Positions 50,871 to 61,031 of a stretch of 64,000 bases of DNA are shown here, piece after piece. The stretch is from assembly GCA_003615045.1 (NCBI GenBank), contig ML014128.1, positions 62,001-126,000 of the forward strand, read 5' to 3'. A model generated the notes under the pieces. That model did not search any database and was not told the DNA's origin. It saw nothing but the letters and a program-made list of their open reading frames with translations. The translations under genes were made by a program, and so were the position numbers. Origin of the DNA: Caulochytrium protostelioides. Its lineage: Eukaryota > Chytridiomycota > Caulochytriomycetes > Caulochytriales > Caulochytriaceae. Positions within the stretch are counted from its first letter, which is position 1, and the number at the start of each line of letters is the position of its first letter.

Positions 50871-51091
50871 ACCGACCGCGGCTCGCCGTGGGAGACGTCC
50901 CCGCATGCGCTCGCTGGACCGACTCGGGAGAAGCGACAGCACCTCAGATCAGACGGTCCCGTCGGCACACGAGACAGACATAGTGGAATCAGACTCGTTA
51001 GCCTCCAGCATCCTCTGCTCCATCATCTCTACTGCTCCTCATCCGTTCCCTGACTCCCCTTCCCTTCACCCGCTTTTTAACACTTATCGCC

Positions 51092-52551
51092 ATGGGCAAG
51101 TCCATCACCAAGGCCGCCAAGGCGGAGATGCCGACCCCGGCCGCTTCCCCCGTGACCGCCAAGAAGGCCCTCAAGGCCGACAAGGTTGCCAAAGTCTCCA
51201 AGGTATGCTACTTTTCTTGTGCTTCTGATTCATGAGCATGTGCCACGTAGCGACTCGAGCCGTCCTCTCCCCCCGCCCTGCACGATCCCGTCGGAATCTT
51301 CCTTCGGCATCGTTCGATTGAATGGTATCACTGACCCCGTTTATTCCTTCCCTTTTCGTGTATGACACCCCGCTGCAGAAGGAGTCCAAGAAGGTCGTTG
51401 AGACCCCGGAGAACTCCGACTCGGACTCGTCCTCCTCGTCCTCCTCGGACTCGGAGTCTGACGCCGAGTCCGACGCTTCCTCGTCGTCGTCCTCCTCGTC
51501 GTCGTCCTCCTCGTCGTCTTCCTCCAGCTCCTCGGACTCGGCCGAGAAGGAGACTCCCGCTGTTGAGGAGACCAAGGAGGCTGAGACCAAGTCGAACTCC
51601 GACTCCGACTCTAGCTCGTCGTCGTCGTCTGACTCTGACTCTGACTCCGACTCGTCGTCCTCGTCGTCGTCGTCTTCGTCGGACTCTGACTCCGACTCCG
51701 ACTCCGAGGAGAAGCCTTCCACCAAGCGTGCTGCTGAGGAGGACGCCGAGGAGGCGCCCGCCAAGAAGGCCCAGGCGGTCGAGCCCGCCGCCGGCGTGTA
51801 CACGCTCTTCGTCGGCAACATCTCGCGCGACTCGACCGAAGACGCTCTTGGCGAGTTCTTTGGCACCATTGGCGATGTCACCGGCGCCCGCATCATCACC
51901 GACCGTGAGACCGGCTACTCGAAGGGCTACGGCTACGTCGACTACACCACCAAGGCCGCCGCCGAGGAGGCCATTGAGAAGCTGAACGGCGCCGAGCTGG
52001 ACGGCCGTCCCCTCCGCGTCGACATGTCGACCCAGAAGCCCCAGCGCGCGCCCGGCGGCGCCCCGGCCCGCGGCCGCGTCGAGGCCCCGCAGTCCACCCC
52101 GACCACCACCCTCTTCCTCGGCAACCTGCCCTTCAACTGCTCCGAGACCGACATCGACTCGGCCTTCTCCTCCTTCGGCTCCATCGCCTCCATCCGTCTC
52201 CCCACCTCCCGCGAGACCGGCGAGTTCCGTGGCTTCGGCTACGTCTCCTTCAATGACGTCGCCACCGCCAAGGCGGCCCTCGACGCCATGAACGGCGAGT
52301 ACATCCACGGCCGCTCCATGCGCATCGACTACGCCGGTGAGCGTCAGTCGGCTGGCGGTGCCGGCGGCGCCGGTGGCTCGGGCGGCTTCGGCGGCCGCGG
52401 TGGCGGTCGCGGCGGTGGCCGCGGCGGTGGCCGTGGTGGCGGTCGCGGCTTCGGCGGTGGCCGCGGTGGCGGCCGTGGCGGTGGTTTCCGTGGCGGCTCC
52501 TCGGGCGGCTTCGGCGGTGCCCGTCAGAACACCAAGACCACCTTCGATTAA
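51092..52551 (+). CDS. NSR1: NSR1/nucleolin-like nucleolar protein (two exons)
   Basis: Nsr1 (Gar2, nucleolin) is an abundant nucleolar protein for pre-rRNA processing. Exon 1 (51092-51202, 37 codons) encodes a Lys/Ala-rich start MGKSITKAAKAEMPTPAAS; exon 2 (51379-52551) encodes the rest, giving 427 residues. Order: Ser/Asp/Glu-rich acidic blocks (about 50-155) of the casein-kinase-2 type, a basic patch, RRM1 (about 176-255; RNP2 LFVGNI, RNP1 KGYGYVDY), RRM2 (about 278-358; LFLGNL, RGFGYVSF) and a C-terminal RGG/GGR domain (about 370-420). Both intron borders are canonical and phase 0, and exon 1 supplies the lysine-rich start expected of the family, which an unspliced start at 51322 would lack. 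The ATG at 51092 has context GCCATGG. It is preceded by a TATA box and converges on the kinesin gene. Confidence 0.95.
51203..51378 (+). other. NSR1 intron (GT-AG, 176 nt)
   Basis: The donor is AAG|GTATGC at 51203 and the acceptor CTGCAG|AAG at 51377-51378. The intron is C/T-rich, carries stops in the exon frame and is the only complete intron I can define in the window. It separates the basic N terminus from the acidic/serine repeats of NSR1. Confidence 0.85.
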
Positions 52552-52975
52552 AGAGGGGTCTGCGGTCGCATGACACGCCGTGTCCAGCCATGCCACGTTT
52601 TACCCTCCTTCTTCTCTTTTTATTCGGTTGTTGTGCGACGCGTGTGTCGCGCCCTCCGCCCATTTTTATTAGGCCTCCCGGCGTTTGGTTGAGGTCTCCC
52701 TTCTGCTTGATCGTTCTGCTTGTTTCGTTCTTTCTCCTTCCCCTCTTTGCGTTTCCACTATTTACTATTCTATTCATGCATTGTTTCGACTCGGATGACG
52801 AGAGCACACCACGGGAGGCACAGCGCTCGCGATATCGCTATGCTCGTCACACGGTGGCACATCGCAGTGTTACGACGCGGCTACGAGACGTCCAGGCGGA
52901 TCAAAGGTGAGACGAGAGTGATGATGATGGCGTTGGTGAGGCGCAGCTACCTCGAAGTGACAAGATGTGTAAACC
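52552..52975. other. Convergent spacer between NSR1 and the kinesin gene
   Basis: T-rich segments at about 52600-52625 and 52660-52675 (CCATTTTTATTAGG), then a C/T-rich run to about 52790, probably contain the NSR1 3'-end signals. I see no gene. Confidence 0.5.
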
Positions 52976-55900
52976 CTAGGATGACAGCGCATGAGACGAT
53001 CCGGCCGGCGTCGAGCGGACCGACGACGACATCAGGGCATCACACCACCGCCGCACCACAGCCCTGTCGGTACCGCGGTCGGCGTTCTGGTCAGCGCCGG
53101 ACGTGTCAACCGGCAGACGCGAACGCGGCAGCAGTGCCGGGGCCGGCCAGGCGTAGACCCGCCATTCGCGCGCCCCGAGGCGGAACCCAGGACGCACGCC
53201 CGAGGGCAGCGGCTGCACGCCGACCGAGCCGGGAGCGATGGTGAGGACGGTGATGGGCGGCAGTGATGTCGGATCGACCCGGCCAGGCAAGGTACATTCG
53301 CCATTGCTGCCGGTATCGTCGTCGTCCTCGTCATCGCCGTCGTGGAACTGGAGAATCAACAATGGCGGATGGTATCGCGCATAGACGCGGTGGCGGGGCA
53401 ACTCTGCCGCATCTGCCATTTCCTCCGCCACCTCGTAGTCGTCTGCATCGCCAATGTCGGCGTGGGTCGACCAAACGATGTCGAGCCAGCCAGCGATCCG
53501 CGGAACACCCGCCACGGCGAGGGGGGTCGCGTGCAGGGCGAGACGGGCCGCGGCGGCGGCACTGAACCATGGACCGTGGCGATGATGGCGGTGATGGCGG
53601 TGTCCGTCATGGGCCCCGTCGCCAGGTGGTGCAGGTAAGCTCCATATGGGGATCGGTGCCGGCGCCGGCGGCAACGACGCCGACGCCGCGACCGTCGCGA
53701 CCGTCGACCCCGTTCCGAAGGGATCGATGGCGTCGAGGCAGGCTGTCGCCAGCGGCGAGCGCCATGGCGCGCGAAACGCGCGCACGCTCTGCCGCACCAG
53801 GGCGGCTTCACGCCGTGCCCGACGAGCCGCGTGTTTCCCTGTGGACGCCACTCGGGCGCCGCTCGCGGGGTGGCACTCGCGGTCGCTGGGAGCGACGGGG
53901 AGACGGTGACGGACACTAGCGGCGATGGGCTCCGCTCCGATGCGTTCCTGCCAGACGTAAAGCGTGTGCCGCCGCCATGTCTGCATGGCGCGCCGGCAGG
54001 CCATGTCGGCGCTCACGGGCCGCCAGGCCCCCAGCACTTCTTCGCCGCGCACGTAGCCCCTAGAACCGCCGCCCGGCCACCGCGGCGCCAGGGTGAGGCG
54101 CAGCGTATGCCACGCCGTGCACGCGAGGTCGGGAACCCCGTGGGCCGATGGCTGCTGGGTCGAATCGCATGATGACGGAGCTGGGGACGGTGCCCCCATC
54201 CGTGGTACGCGGAGCCGCTGAGTCGAGGCAGTGACGAGGTGCTGGAAAGCCCGGAGCGGCGATCCGAAGGGCATGGTCGTGATCACGCTCGCCCATCGTG
54301 CTGCGGCACGGCGTTGTGGGGTGCTCAGGGGGATCGTCGGCAGGGCATCCATATCGGCGACAGCAGCATCACCGTCCGACGCGTCCGATGCATCGACAGA
54401 GATCAAGGATACCTGATCCGTGGGGACAAGCGGATCGTCGATGCCGCGGTCTTCATGGTCAAGGGCCAAGGTGCCATCCGGATGTAGGGCAAGATCATGA
54501 ATCACGACATCCATGCTCCAAGGAATCGTGACATCGACCCGGGCGGCCGAAGTGGATGACCCGGCTGCGGCGCCCGACGTCGAGACCACTGCGCCGGGCG
54601 TTCTTGTCCACTGCAGCCAGAATTGGAGTCGTAAACGATTCTGCGGCGCCGTGATCGTCTCCAGGGCTGGCCACGCGCGGCCGAGCTCGGTGAGAGCTAC
54701 GCGCACATGCAGCGCGGCGCCCGTGGCCGAGGTGTCTGGCGTTAGCGGATGAGGTGCGGCGTCTAGCTGGACCGGCCAGCTGCACGATGGTGGTACCGAC
54801 GACGTGGGCGACGTGGGCGACGTGGGCGACGAGAGCGACGTGAACGACGCGGACGGCACAGGCCCCATATGAGGTAACGAGACACTGGTCGGCACGTGCG
54901 GGGAGACTGCTCGGCCGTCTGCATCAAGCTCAACGACCCGCTCAAGCGTGAGCAGGGCCGGTCCCGGTGTCCATACCGAAGCGACCGCTGCGTTGCCCAC
55001 GTCGGCCGTGGCGCCGGAGGCCGGCGTCAGGACCAGAGCTAGGTGACGGTCCGTGGCGATATGAAGGCCGTGCACCGGTGGTCGGATCCCCGGGGTCCGT
55101 GTGACGCAGGGTGATTCCGGATGACCACGTCCTGCCTGCACGTGCGCGGTCGCTGCGCCGGAGGCGCTACGTGACGGTTCGCTGGAACGGTCTGAGCGGG
55201 CCCACACGAGCCGAGCCGGTCGGACGGGCGGCAGCAAAGTGCCGGCTGAGGCCAGCGTGAAGGGATCGGCCGGCTCCTCCAGCCACTGCACGGCCAGAAC
55301 CACGTGATCCACGGTCGGCGACGCGGCCGAGGGTCCCGAGCGGACGTCTGTTCCGCGGGTCATCATTACGGCACCCAGTGGTGGGTCAACCAGCGGCGGT
55401 GGATGCACCTGCCGTTGCTCCAGGCGCCGAGCAACCGCCGTGAGACGACGCGGCGACGGGCCCGGCACTGCGAGATAGGGCGAACTAGCGGGCAGACCAA
55501 ATACCTCAAGATCGAGCGAAGGATGGTCCCAGAACGCTGCGGCATCGCACGTCACCATCCATGCTTCGTCGGGATTCGAGAGGCCGAGACGGGTTAAAGG
55601 CCGATCTCCTGCATTGCGTGTCGTAGCGTCGACCCCACAGCTCAGAGGATCGACAACCCCAGCGATTGGCTTGGCCGTCGGCACGAGTGAGACGGATGCG
55701 ATAGGTTGCCCTTGATGTGTAGCTTGGAGATGGACATCCGACCACGTGGCTTGGACCGCTAAGACCGGGATGTGGAGAGCCAAGACGACACGGTCCGGGT
55801 CGATCGCGTCGTCCTCGTCGTCCTCATCGACATCGCTCTCCGCGTCCGAAGTATGGCCCTCGCTGCTCTCGTCGTCCGATCTCAGCGGTGAGCGTGCCGT

Positions 55901-58900
55901 AGACCCGACGTGACGGCCGGCCGCCAGCGACCGGCTGCGGCGGCGCCAGCGCATGCGCCACGCGCGCGGGCAGCGGACCACCCGCACGTCGACCCTTACA
56001 TGGCCCGCGACCGGATCGCTGTAGTCGGCGATGCGAGCGGGATCGTCCGACGGTCCCGCGCCGTCATGGCCCGTATCGAGCATCACCCACGCATGGGCGC
56101 GCGGGTCGCCACGAGGACGAAGGACCCGGCGGCTCCATTGCACCACGCCATGGCGCCACAGCAAGGGACTATGGTCGAAGGCGGCCAGTCGGGCACTTCC
56201 GAGATGGAGATAGCGGAGCGGCGGTGCGCGTGGGATGCGTGGGACGGCGACATGAATGGCGATGGCGTCTGTTCCCGAAGCGGTCGGAGCCGCCAGAAAA
56301 GCGTCATACTGAGCCGCCAGTTGGTGGGCATGGTCGCGGAACGTGGCCGGTCGCCACGTCGCAATGGTCGCGCGCGCCGCATCGTAGACGAGCAAGGCGA
56401 GTCGGGGCGCATGGGGTCCCCAACGTTCGGCCTCGGACTCCGCCCTGGCTTCGACACCGCTCGCTGGATCCGTGGGGAGGTCCGTGTCGCAACGGTCTCT
56501 CGGGGCTTCACGCAGCGACCGGCGCGCGCTTCCCTGCACAATGGTCAGTTCATACCGGATCGGCGCGTTTAGTTCGGCCGCCCAAATATTGGCCTGCAGC
56601 ACGTGGGGCGCTTGAGCGGCCGCGTCGCGAAGGAGCGCTTGCAGCCAGACGGCTTTCCACGTGCGCAGCTGGCGGATGTGTTTCAGCACACGCGGCGACC
56701 ACGGCGACGCCGACGACAAGGGCTGGCCTCGGTCTGACACAGGGTGTACTGCTGTGGCGGTCGAGACGGAGCCGGGGGTCTCGCTGGAATGACTCCAGCC
56801 TCGATGCTGCGTGCTGCTGCAACTGCTGCGACTGCTGTGGCTATCACTGCTCTTGCTCCTGCTGTTGCTGGTAGAGCTGCTCGTCATGCTGCAGGGATGG
56901 CAGGGCGGGTGGATCGTTCGTTCGCCCAGAGGATTCATCACAGGGGACGACAAGCCTGGCGCCATGAGGGCTTGCATGCCAGCGGCCGCATCGGTGGACG
57001 CAAAAGGCCATCCAGGGGCCGCGGCCAGCGACGGCGGGTCCGCAACCGCTTCGCCATCACCGACACGGGTGCCAGCCCCATCCCACGCTAGCGGCGGAAT
57101 AGCCGGCCGGAGAGCCGGCGTCTCGTTGGGATGGGAAGGTGGTGGGGCCGTGGATCGCGCTTCGTAATCCAGCAAACGGCGTTTGAGGTCGTCGATTTCG
57201 CGCTGAAGAGCTTGGACGAGGTGGTCGGGGTTCGGCTGGGAGGTGGCATCGTTCACGTGCGCGGCATTCACGATTCGTTTGGCGCGTTCCGCATACCGGA
57301 GCGTACTCAGCGTTTCCTCGAGCGAGGCCCGTGTTGGCGAGATGGTCGCGATCATGAGCGTCTTGGCATTGCCGCCGAGGCAGTCCTTCAGAAGCCATGT
57401 CAGCAGGCTGTCCCGGTAGGGAATATGCGTTTCAGACGAGAGGGGCGCGGCTCGCTTGATGGTTGTCGCGGTTGCCGCTGCGGACATGGTCGTCATACGT
57501 GGTCCGAGAGCCGTTGTCGATGCTGTTGTCGATGCCGAGGCCGATACAGAGGCCGACAGGTTCGGCGTCGAAACTGTCGCGCTCAAGCTGCGGGTGGCCG
57601 TCACTCGGCGCGAGGCTAGTGGACGCACGGGTGGGATCGCGCGAGCCGCAGCGGATGCTAAAGGGGCGGAGGCCGAGGGCGCAAGCAGCGGTGGGCCGGT
57701 CTCAAGATGCCGCTGACTGGGGCGCCGGGACAGCAGCGAGCGTCCGGTCTCGCTGCCTGCCGGCAGTCGAGGGCTGCCACGTGGGCTGGCGCTGCAGCTG
57801 GTCTGGTGCGGCGGCGGTCGCTGCGCTCCCGCACGCCCCGATGGATGGGGTGGAGTGCAGAGACGCCCGACGTCGCGACTTCGCCGAGGGTCGAGTCGGG
57901 GCTCTGGCAGCGCGTTTTCAGGGCGCGGCGTTCGATCCGTTGAGCGGGTGAGTGCCGAGTCTCGGGCGCACCCATAATCTGGCGAGCTGTCTCGACGACG
58001 GCGCAGCAGGAGGAATGGCGTGGACGCGGCAGGCGGAGAAACCGGCGAGGCCGCCGGCGGCGTGGGCGTGGCCATCGGTGCGTCAATGCTGGCCGGTCTC
58101 CCGGTCACCGTGGAGGACGAGGAGGCGCGTGACGACCAAGCAGACGACGGCGCGTCTGCCGGGGCCGATCGTAGGGGCGGCGGCGGATCGGCGGCGCGCG
58201 AGCGCTCCGTCAGCGCATGGATGACTTTTCCGAGCGCCGAAAGACTCTGGTTGATGGTGGCACCTTCCTTGAGCCGCAACCCGACCGCACCCGTGGCCTG
58301 CGCGCGCTCGCTGCCGGCCAGGTCCACCAGGCAGATACGTGACACTTTGGTGTGGATGCCGCCGCCGGTAGGGTCGCCTGCTGGACGGGCTGCGGCTGCA
58401 GAAGAAGCATCGATCGCGCCCACGGGCGACGAGACGGTGAGGTAGAGCGTCAGAATCGCATGGCTGCGACTGGAGGTGTCATTCATGGCGGTCGCGGCGG
58501 TGGTCCGAGTCGTCGCGCCGAGAGCGAGCAGGGTCTGGATATCGTCGAGAGTGCGCACCCGCACCCGCGTCAAATCCTCGACAAAGGGCCCGTCGATGGG
58601 ATGCTCGCGGATGCGCAGGGTGGGGCCGCCCGGGTTCAGCAGGTCCCGGGCGCGCTCGTTGTAGATCTCCATTGACGTGGCTTCCACGCAAAACGTATAT
58701 GCCGGCCCCTTGGCTTCGTGGGCCGCCATCGCCTCGAACAGCTGGTGGCAGGCTCGCGGCACGATCCCGGCCGCATCCGCGACCACCGCGCCACAACGCC
58801 CGACCGGCGAAGCGTCCCCATGAGCCGTGGCGGACACGTCGCCCAGCATCGTATGCGTCTTGCCGCTCGCCGTCTGGCCGTACGCGAGGATGCACACATT

Positions 58901-59263
58901 GTACCCCTCAAGCGCGTGATCCAGCATGCCGCGCGCCGCCGTCTCGTAGACGGTGTGCTGGGACGCTGTGCCCAGAAGACAGTGATCAAAGGTAAACGTG
59001 CGAGCTGATGCTGCCGCTGTTGTTGTTGTTGTTGTTGTTGCCATATCAGAGGCGGAAACAATGGCGGATGTCCATGGCGAGGCTCCCCAGCCTGGCCCAG
59101 GCCCAGCACCTGTTCCCGACGTGAGGGGGGCGGATGCTGGCGGCGGTTCACGCACCACGCGGATCGTCGTCCCGTTGACGGTGAGAAAGGAAGTTCCCGC
59201 GAGGTCCGCCGCCTCGGCCGGCCGTGGCGGGCGGACGCGAACAACCACTTGAACCGACGACAT
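52976..59263 (-). CDS. Kinesin-3-like (KIF1/Unc104-type) motor with an expanded loop 12
   Basis: Kinesin-3 motors carry vesicles and mitochondria to microtubule plus ends. The 2,095-residue product starts MSSVQVVVRVRPP. The motor has the P-loop GQTASGKT (129-136), switch I NDTSSRSHA (261-269) and switch II DLAGSE (314-319). A 258-residue Ser/Pro/Arg-rich insertion (355-612) precedes HIPYRDSLLTWLLKDCLGGN and the neck LRYAERAKRIVNAAHVND (654-672), which is of the kinesin-3 kind. A short coiled segment (680-702) follows, then a low-complexity linker and a stalk module (about 858-1000; WAAELNAPIRYELTIV and LALLVYDAARATIATWRPATF) resembling the post-FHA region of KIF1. I cannot recognise an FHA or a C-terminal PH domain. 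The remaining 1,000 residues are weakly conserved, Pro/Ser/Asp-rich. The start at 59263 is the conserved methionine; the frame is open 152 codons further upstream without similarity. Confidence 0.85.
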   Translation of the reverse strand: MSSVQVVVRVRPPRPAEAADLAGTSFLTVNGTTIRVVREPPPASAPLTSGTGAGPGPGWGASPWTSAIVSASDMATTTTTTTAAASARTFTFDHCLLGTASQHTVYETAARGMLDHALEGYNVCILAYGQTASGKTHTMLGDVSATAHGDASPVGRCGAVVADAAGIVPRACHQLFEAMAAHEAKGPAYTFCVEATSMEIYNERARDLLNPGGPTLRIREHPIDGPFVEDLTRVRVRTLDDIQTLLALGATTRTTAATAMNDTSSRSHAILTLYLTVSSPVGAIDASSAAAARPAGDPTGGGIHTKVSRICLVDLAGSERAQATGAVGLRLKEGATINQSLSALGKVIHALTERSRAADPPPPLRSAPADAPSSAWSSRASSSSTVTGRPASIDAPMATPTPPAASPVSPPAASTPFLLLRRRRDSSPDYGCARDSALTRSTDRTPRPENALPEPRLDPRRSRDVGRLCTPPHPSGRAGAQRPPPHQTSCSASPRGSPRLPAGSETGRSLLSRRPSQRHLETGPPLLAPSASAPLASAAARAIPPVRPLASRRVTATRSLSATVSTPNLSASVSASASTTASTTALGPRMTTMSAAATATTIKRAAPLSSETHIPYRDSLLTWLLKDCLGGNAKTLMIATISPTRASLEETLSTLRYAERAKRIVNAAHVNDATSQPNPDHLVQALQREIDDLKRRLLDYEARSTAPPPSHPNETPALRPAIPPLAWDGAGTRVGDGEAVADPPSLAAAPGWPFASTDAAAGMQALMAPGLSSPVMNPLGERTIHPPCHPCSMTSSSTSNSRSKSSDSHSSRSSCSSTQHRGWSHSSETPGSVSTATAVHPVSDRGQPLSSASPWSPRVLKHIRQLRTWKAVWLQALLRDAAAQAPHVLQANIWAAELNAPIRYELTIVQGSARRSLREAPRDRCDTDLPTDPASGVEARAESEAERWGPHAPRLALLVYDAARATIATWRPATFRDHAHQLAAQYDAFLAAPTASGTDAIAIHVAVPRIPRAPPLRYLHLGSARLAAFDHSPLLWRHGVVQWSRRVLRPRGDPRAHAWVMLDTGHDGAGPSDDPARIADYSDPVAGHVRVDVRVVRCPRAWRMRWRRRSRSLAAGRHVGSTARSPLRSDDESSEGHTSDAESDVDEDDEDDAIDPDRVVLALHIPVLAVQATWSDVHLQATHQGQPIASVSLVPTAKPIAGVVDPLSCGVDATTRNAGDRPLTRLGLSNPDEAWMVTCDAAAFWDHPSLDLEVFGLPASSPYLAVPGPSPRRLTAVARRLEQRQVHPPPLVDPPLGAVMMTRGTDVRSGPSAASPTVDHVVLAVQWLEEPADPFTLASAGTLLPPVRPARLVWARSDRSSEPSRSASGAATAHVQAGRGHPESPCVTRTPGIRPPVHGLHIATDRHLALVLTPASGATADVGNAAVASVWTPGPALLTLERVVELDADGRAVSPHVPTSVSLPHMGPVPSASFTSLSSPTSPTSPTSSVPPSCSWPVQLDAAPHPLTPDTSATGAALHVRVALTELGRAWPALETITAPQNRLRLQFWLQWTRTPGAVVSTSGAAAGSSTSAARVDVTIPWSMDVVIHDLALHPDGTLALDHEDRGIDDPLVPTDQVSLISVDASDASDGDAAVADMDALPTIPLSTPQRRAAARWASVITTMPFGSPLRAFQHLVTASTQRLRVPRMGAPSPAPSSCDSTQQPSAHGVPDLACTAWHTLRLTLAPRWPGGGSRGYVRGEEVLGAWRPVSADMACRRAMQTWRRHTLYVWQERIGAEPIAASVRHRLPVAPSDRECHPASGARVASTGKHAARRARREAALVRQSVRAFRAPWRSPLATACLDAIDPFGTGSTVATVAASASLPPAPAPIPIWSLPAPPGDGAHDGHRHHRHHRHGPWFSAAAAARLALHATPLAVAGVPRIAGWLDIVWSTHADIGDADDYEVAEEMADAAELPRHRVYARYHPPLLILQFHDGDDEDDDDTGSNGECTLPGRVDPTSLPPITVLTIAPGSVGVQPLPSGVRPGFRLGAREWRVYAWPAPALLPRSRLPVDTSGADQNADRGTDRAVVRRWCDALMSSSVRSTPAGSSHALSS

Positions 59264-61031
59264 GGCGCAACAATCGTCGTCAGGGTATGGTGGCCACGTG
59301 GCGGGCCCGTGGCGGGCCCCAAGCCTGAGCCGAAGCCAGCTCGGCCCGAGCAAGAGGGCGGCGCCCGGCGGCGCCGTGTCCTGCGCTCTCGACAGAAGAA
59401 GCTGGTGACGGGGACCAGCGTGTTCGCCGAAGGAAAGCTCGATGCTCCTCGTGATCGCCACAGACCAATTCTCGTAGTGGCCGTCGAGGCTGTGGTTAGC
59501 GCCGCAGCAGAAACCACGATGAGGCAGAGCGTCGTGGCTGTCCACGTGATCAGCGGCGGTGGCCACGTTGGCGACGGCCTCGGCGGCGACCACGGCGGCG
59601 GCGGCGGCGGCAGCAGCACCCGCAGTCGCGGAGGACGACGGCAGCGGGCGGCACTTAGGCGGTGTCAGCAAGAGCCATGCGTCAGGGTGGTGGGACCGAC
59701 GGCTGCGAGGCAGTGACACGGCGCGGCGACGCCCGCGCGTGACATCTGATCCGGAACGGCGGCTGTGGTCGGCGTCGCAGACCCACCGTGAGCCCTGTTC
59801 AGCGAGGCGGGTGACGCATGACGGCTGCGGCGTTGTCGTGTGGGGTGTCGAGGAGGGACGGGATGAGCGTGGCCCGACAGGGCCCGACGGGATCCGAGGC
59901 CGATGTCACCGACCGAAGGCCGTCTCGGACCCGTCTCGATGTCCGTCGCCACCTCCGTCGCGCTCTTGATCGATCGCCGTCATGGGTGGAGCCCTGTCCG
60001 ATCAGATCGGAGGCGACGGGGGGCCATCCCGCCACCGGCGTCAAGCGCCGGCGTCAAGAGGCGGCGCCGGCGCCGGCGCAGCAGGGGCGGCGCCATCGCC
60101 TCCCGCGACAAAGAAGGGCGGCCCGCCCAAGCGGCGTGAGCCGAGGTCCGTGGCGCGGCCATCGCTCACGGCGGTGGCCGCGGCACGATCCCTACGCCGG
60201 CGGCGATATCGATCCAGCGATCGAACGCGCCGACGACGACCGCCATGAACGGCGCCGCCGAGGATACCTCACGGCACGGATCACCGCGCCGCCGCCACGA
60301 GCTGCGCGTTCGCCAAGGACCCGCCGCGTTCGGGACGCGTGGGCCACGCGAGGGCCGTGCGTCGCGCGACGGGGGTCCGCGCACCCGCGCCGCCCGTGAC
60401 GGCGGCGACCGCGGGCCCGGCCCCTAACCGGTCGGCCGTGACTGCGCCACCGGCCCCCGGCACGGCCCGAGGGAGTGGCGCAGTCGGTGTGGCGCAGCCC
60501 TGGCGGGAGACCCCCTTTGACCCGACGGGACCCGACGCCGAGGAAGGATGGCGGAGGGGATGGGCCGTGATGGGCCGTGATGGGCCATCGTGTCGCCTGG
60601 CGTCGTCGCGCAGCCATCACGTGGCCTTCACGTGGCCATCGCGTGGCCATCGCGTGGCCTTCGCATGGACGGCGGAGGATCGGCTGCGCATGGTCCTCCG
60701 CCGGCCGCGCCCACACCCGGGGGGAGATCCGGTCGAGGCCGAACGGCTTTTGGTCGGCTTCGGTAGCCCAGGCGTCCCAGGAAACAGCGACCCGGATGAC
60801 GGACACCCCCCCCCGACGCAGCACGAACCAGCGATCTCTTTCCAGCGCCACCACGACCCCTGGCTCCTGCTATCCACAGTAGCGGGACCCCCGCGTGTGT
60901 CACGTTCGGCACGGTAGCAGCACGCATCCACGCACGGGACGCCGTCGGGCCGCCGCCCTTCCTCGACATCCTCCTCCGCCTCCGCCTCCTCATCACTCCC
61001 CGCTCCCCACGCGAATTCGCCGCTGACCACC
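59264..61031. other. Divergent intergenic region between kinesin and HEM2
   Basis: About 1.77 kb without a supported gene; frames on both strands are Arg/Ala/Pro-rich and unconserved. It contains short imperfect tandem repeats at 60559-60588 (GATGGGCCGT) and 60614-60667 (CGTGGCCATCG and variants). Confidence 0.5.
60614..60667. repeat. Imperfect 11-bp tandem repeat upstream of HEM2
   Basis: About five copies of a CGTGGCCATCG-like unit, directly after a shorter GATGGGCCGT array (60559-60588). They lie in non-coding sequence roughly 370-420 bases before the HEM2 ATG. A regulatory role is possible but not shown. Confidence 0.7.

Larger units (their letters stand above)
49781..51091. other. NSR1 upstream region with short tandem repeats
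   Basis: About 1.3 kb of GC-rich sequence with accidental frames. It holds three short arrays: 50477-50512 (GCCGACGCCGCG, three copies), 50619-50660 (7-base TGTCCCG/TGTCCCA, six copies) and 50681-50708 (CGGCGGA, four copies). A TATA element follows at 50861. The last 100 bases before the NSR1 ATG are C/T-rich. Confidence 0.5.

Noticed and set aside
51328-52596. 422-residue frame antisense to NSR1
   Set aside because: Artefact of the Ser/Asp and RGG repeats read backwards (Gly/Val/Arg and Ala/Thr runs).
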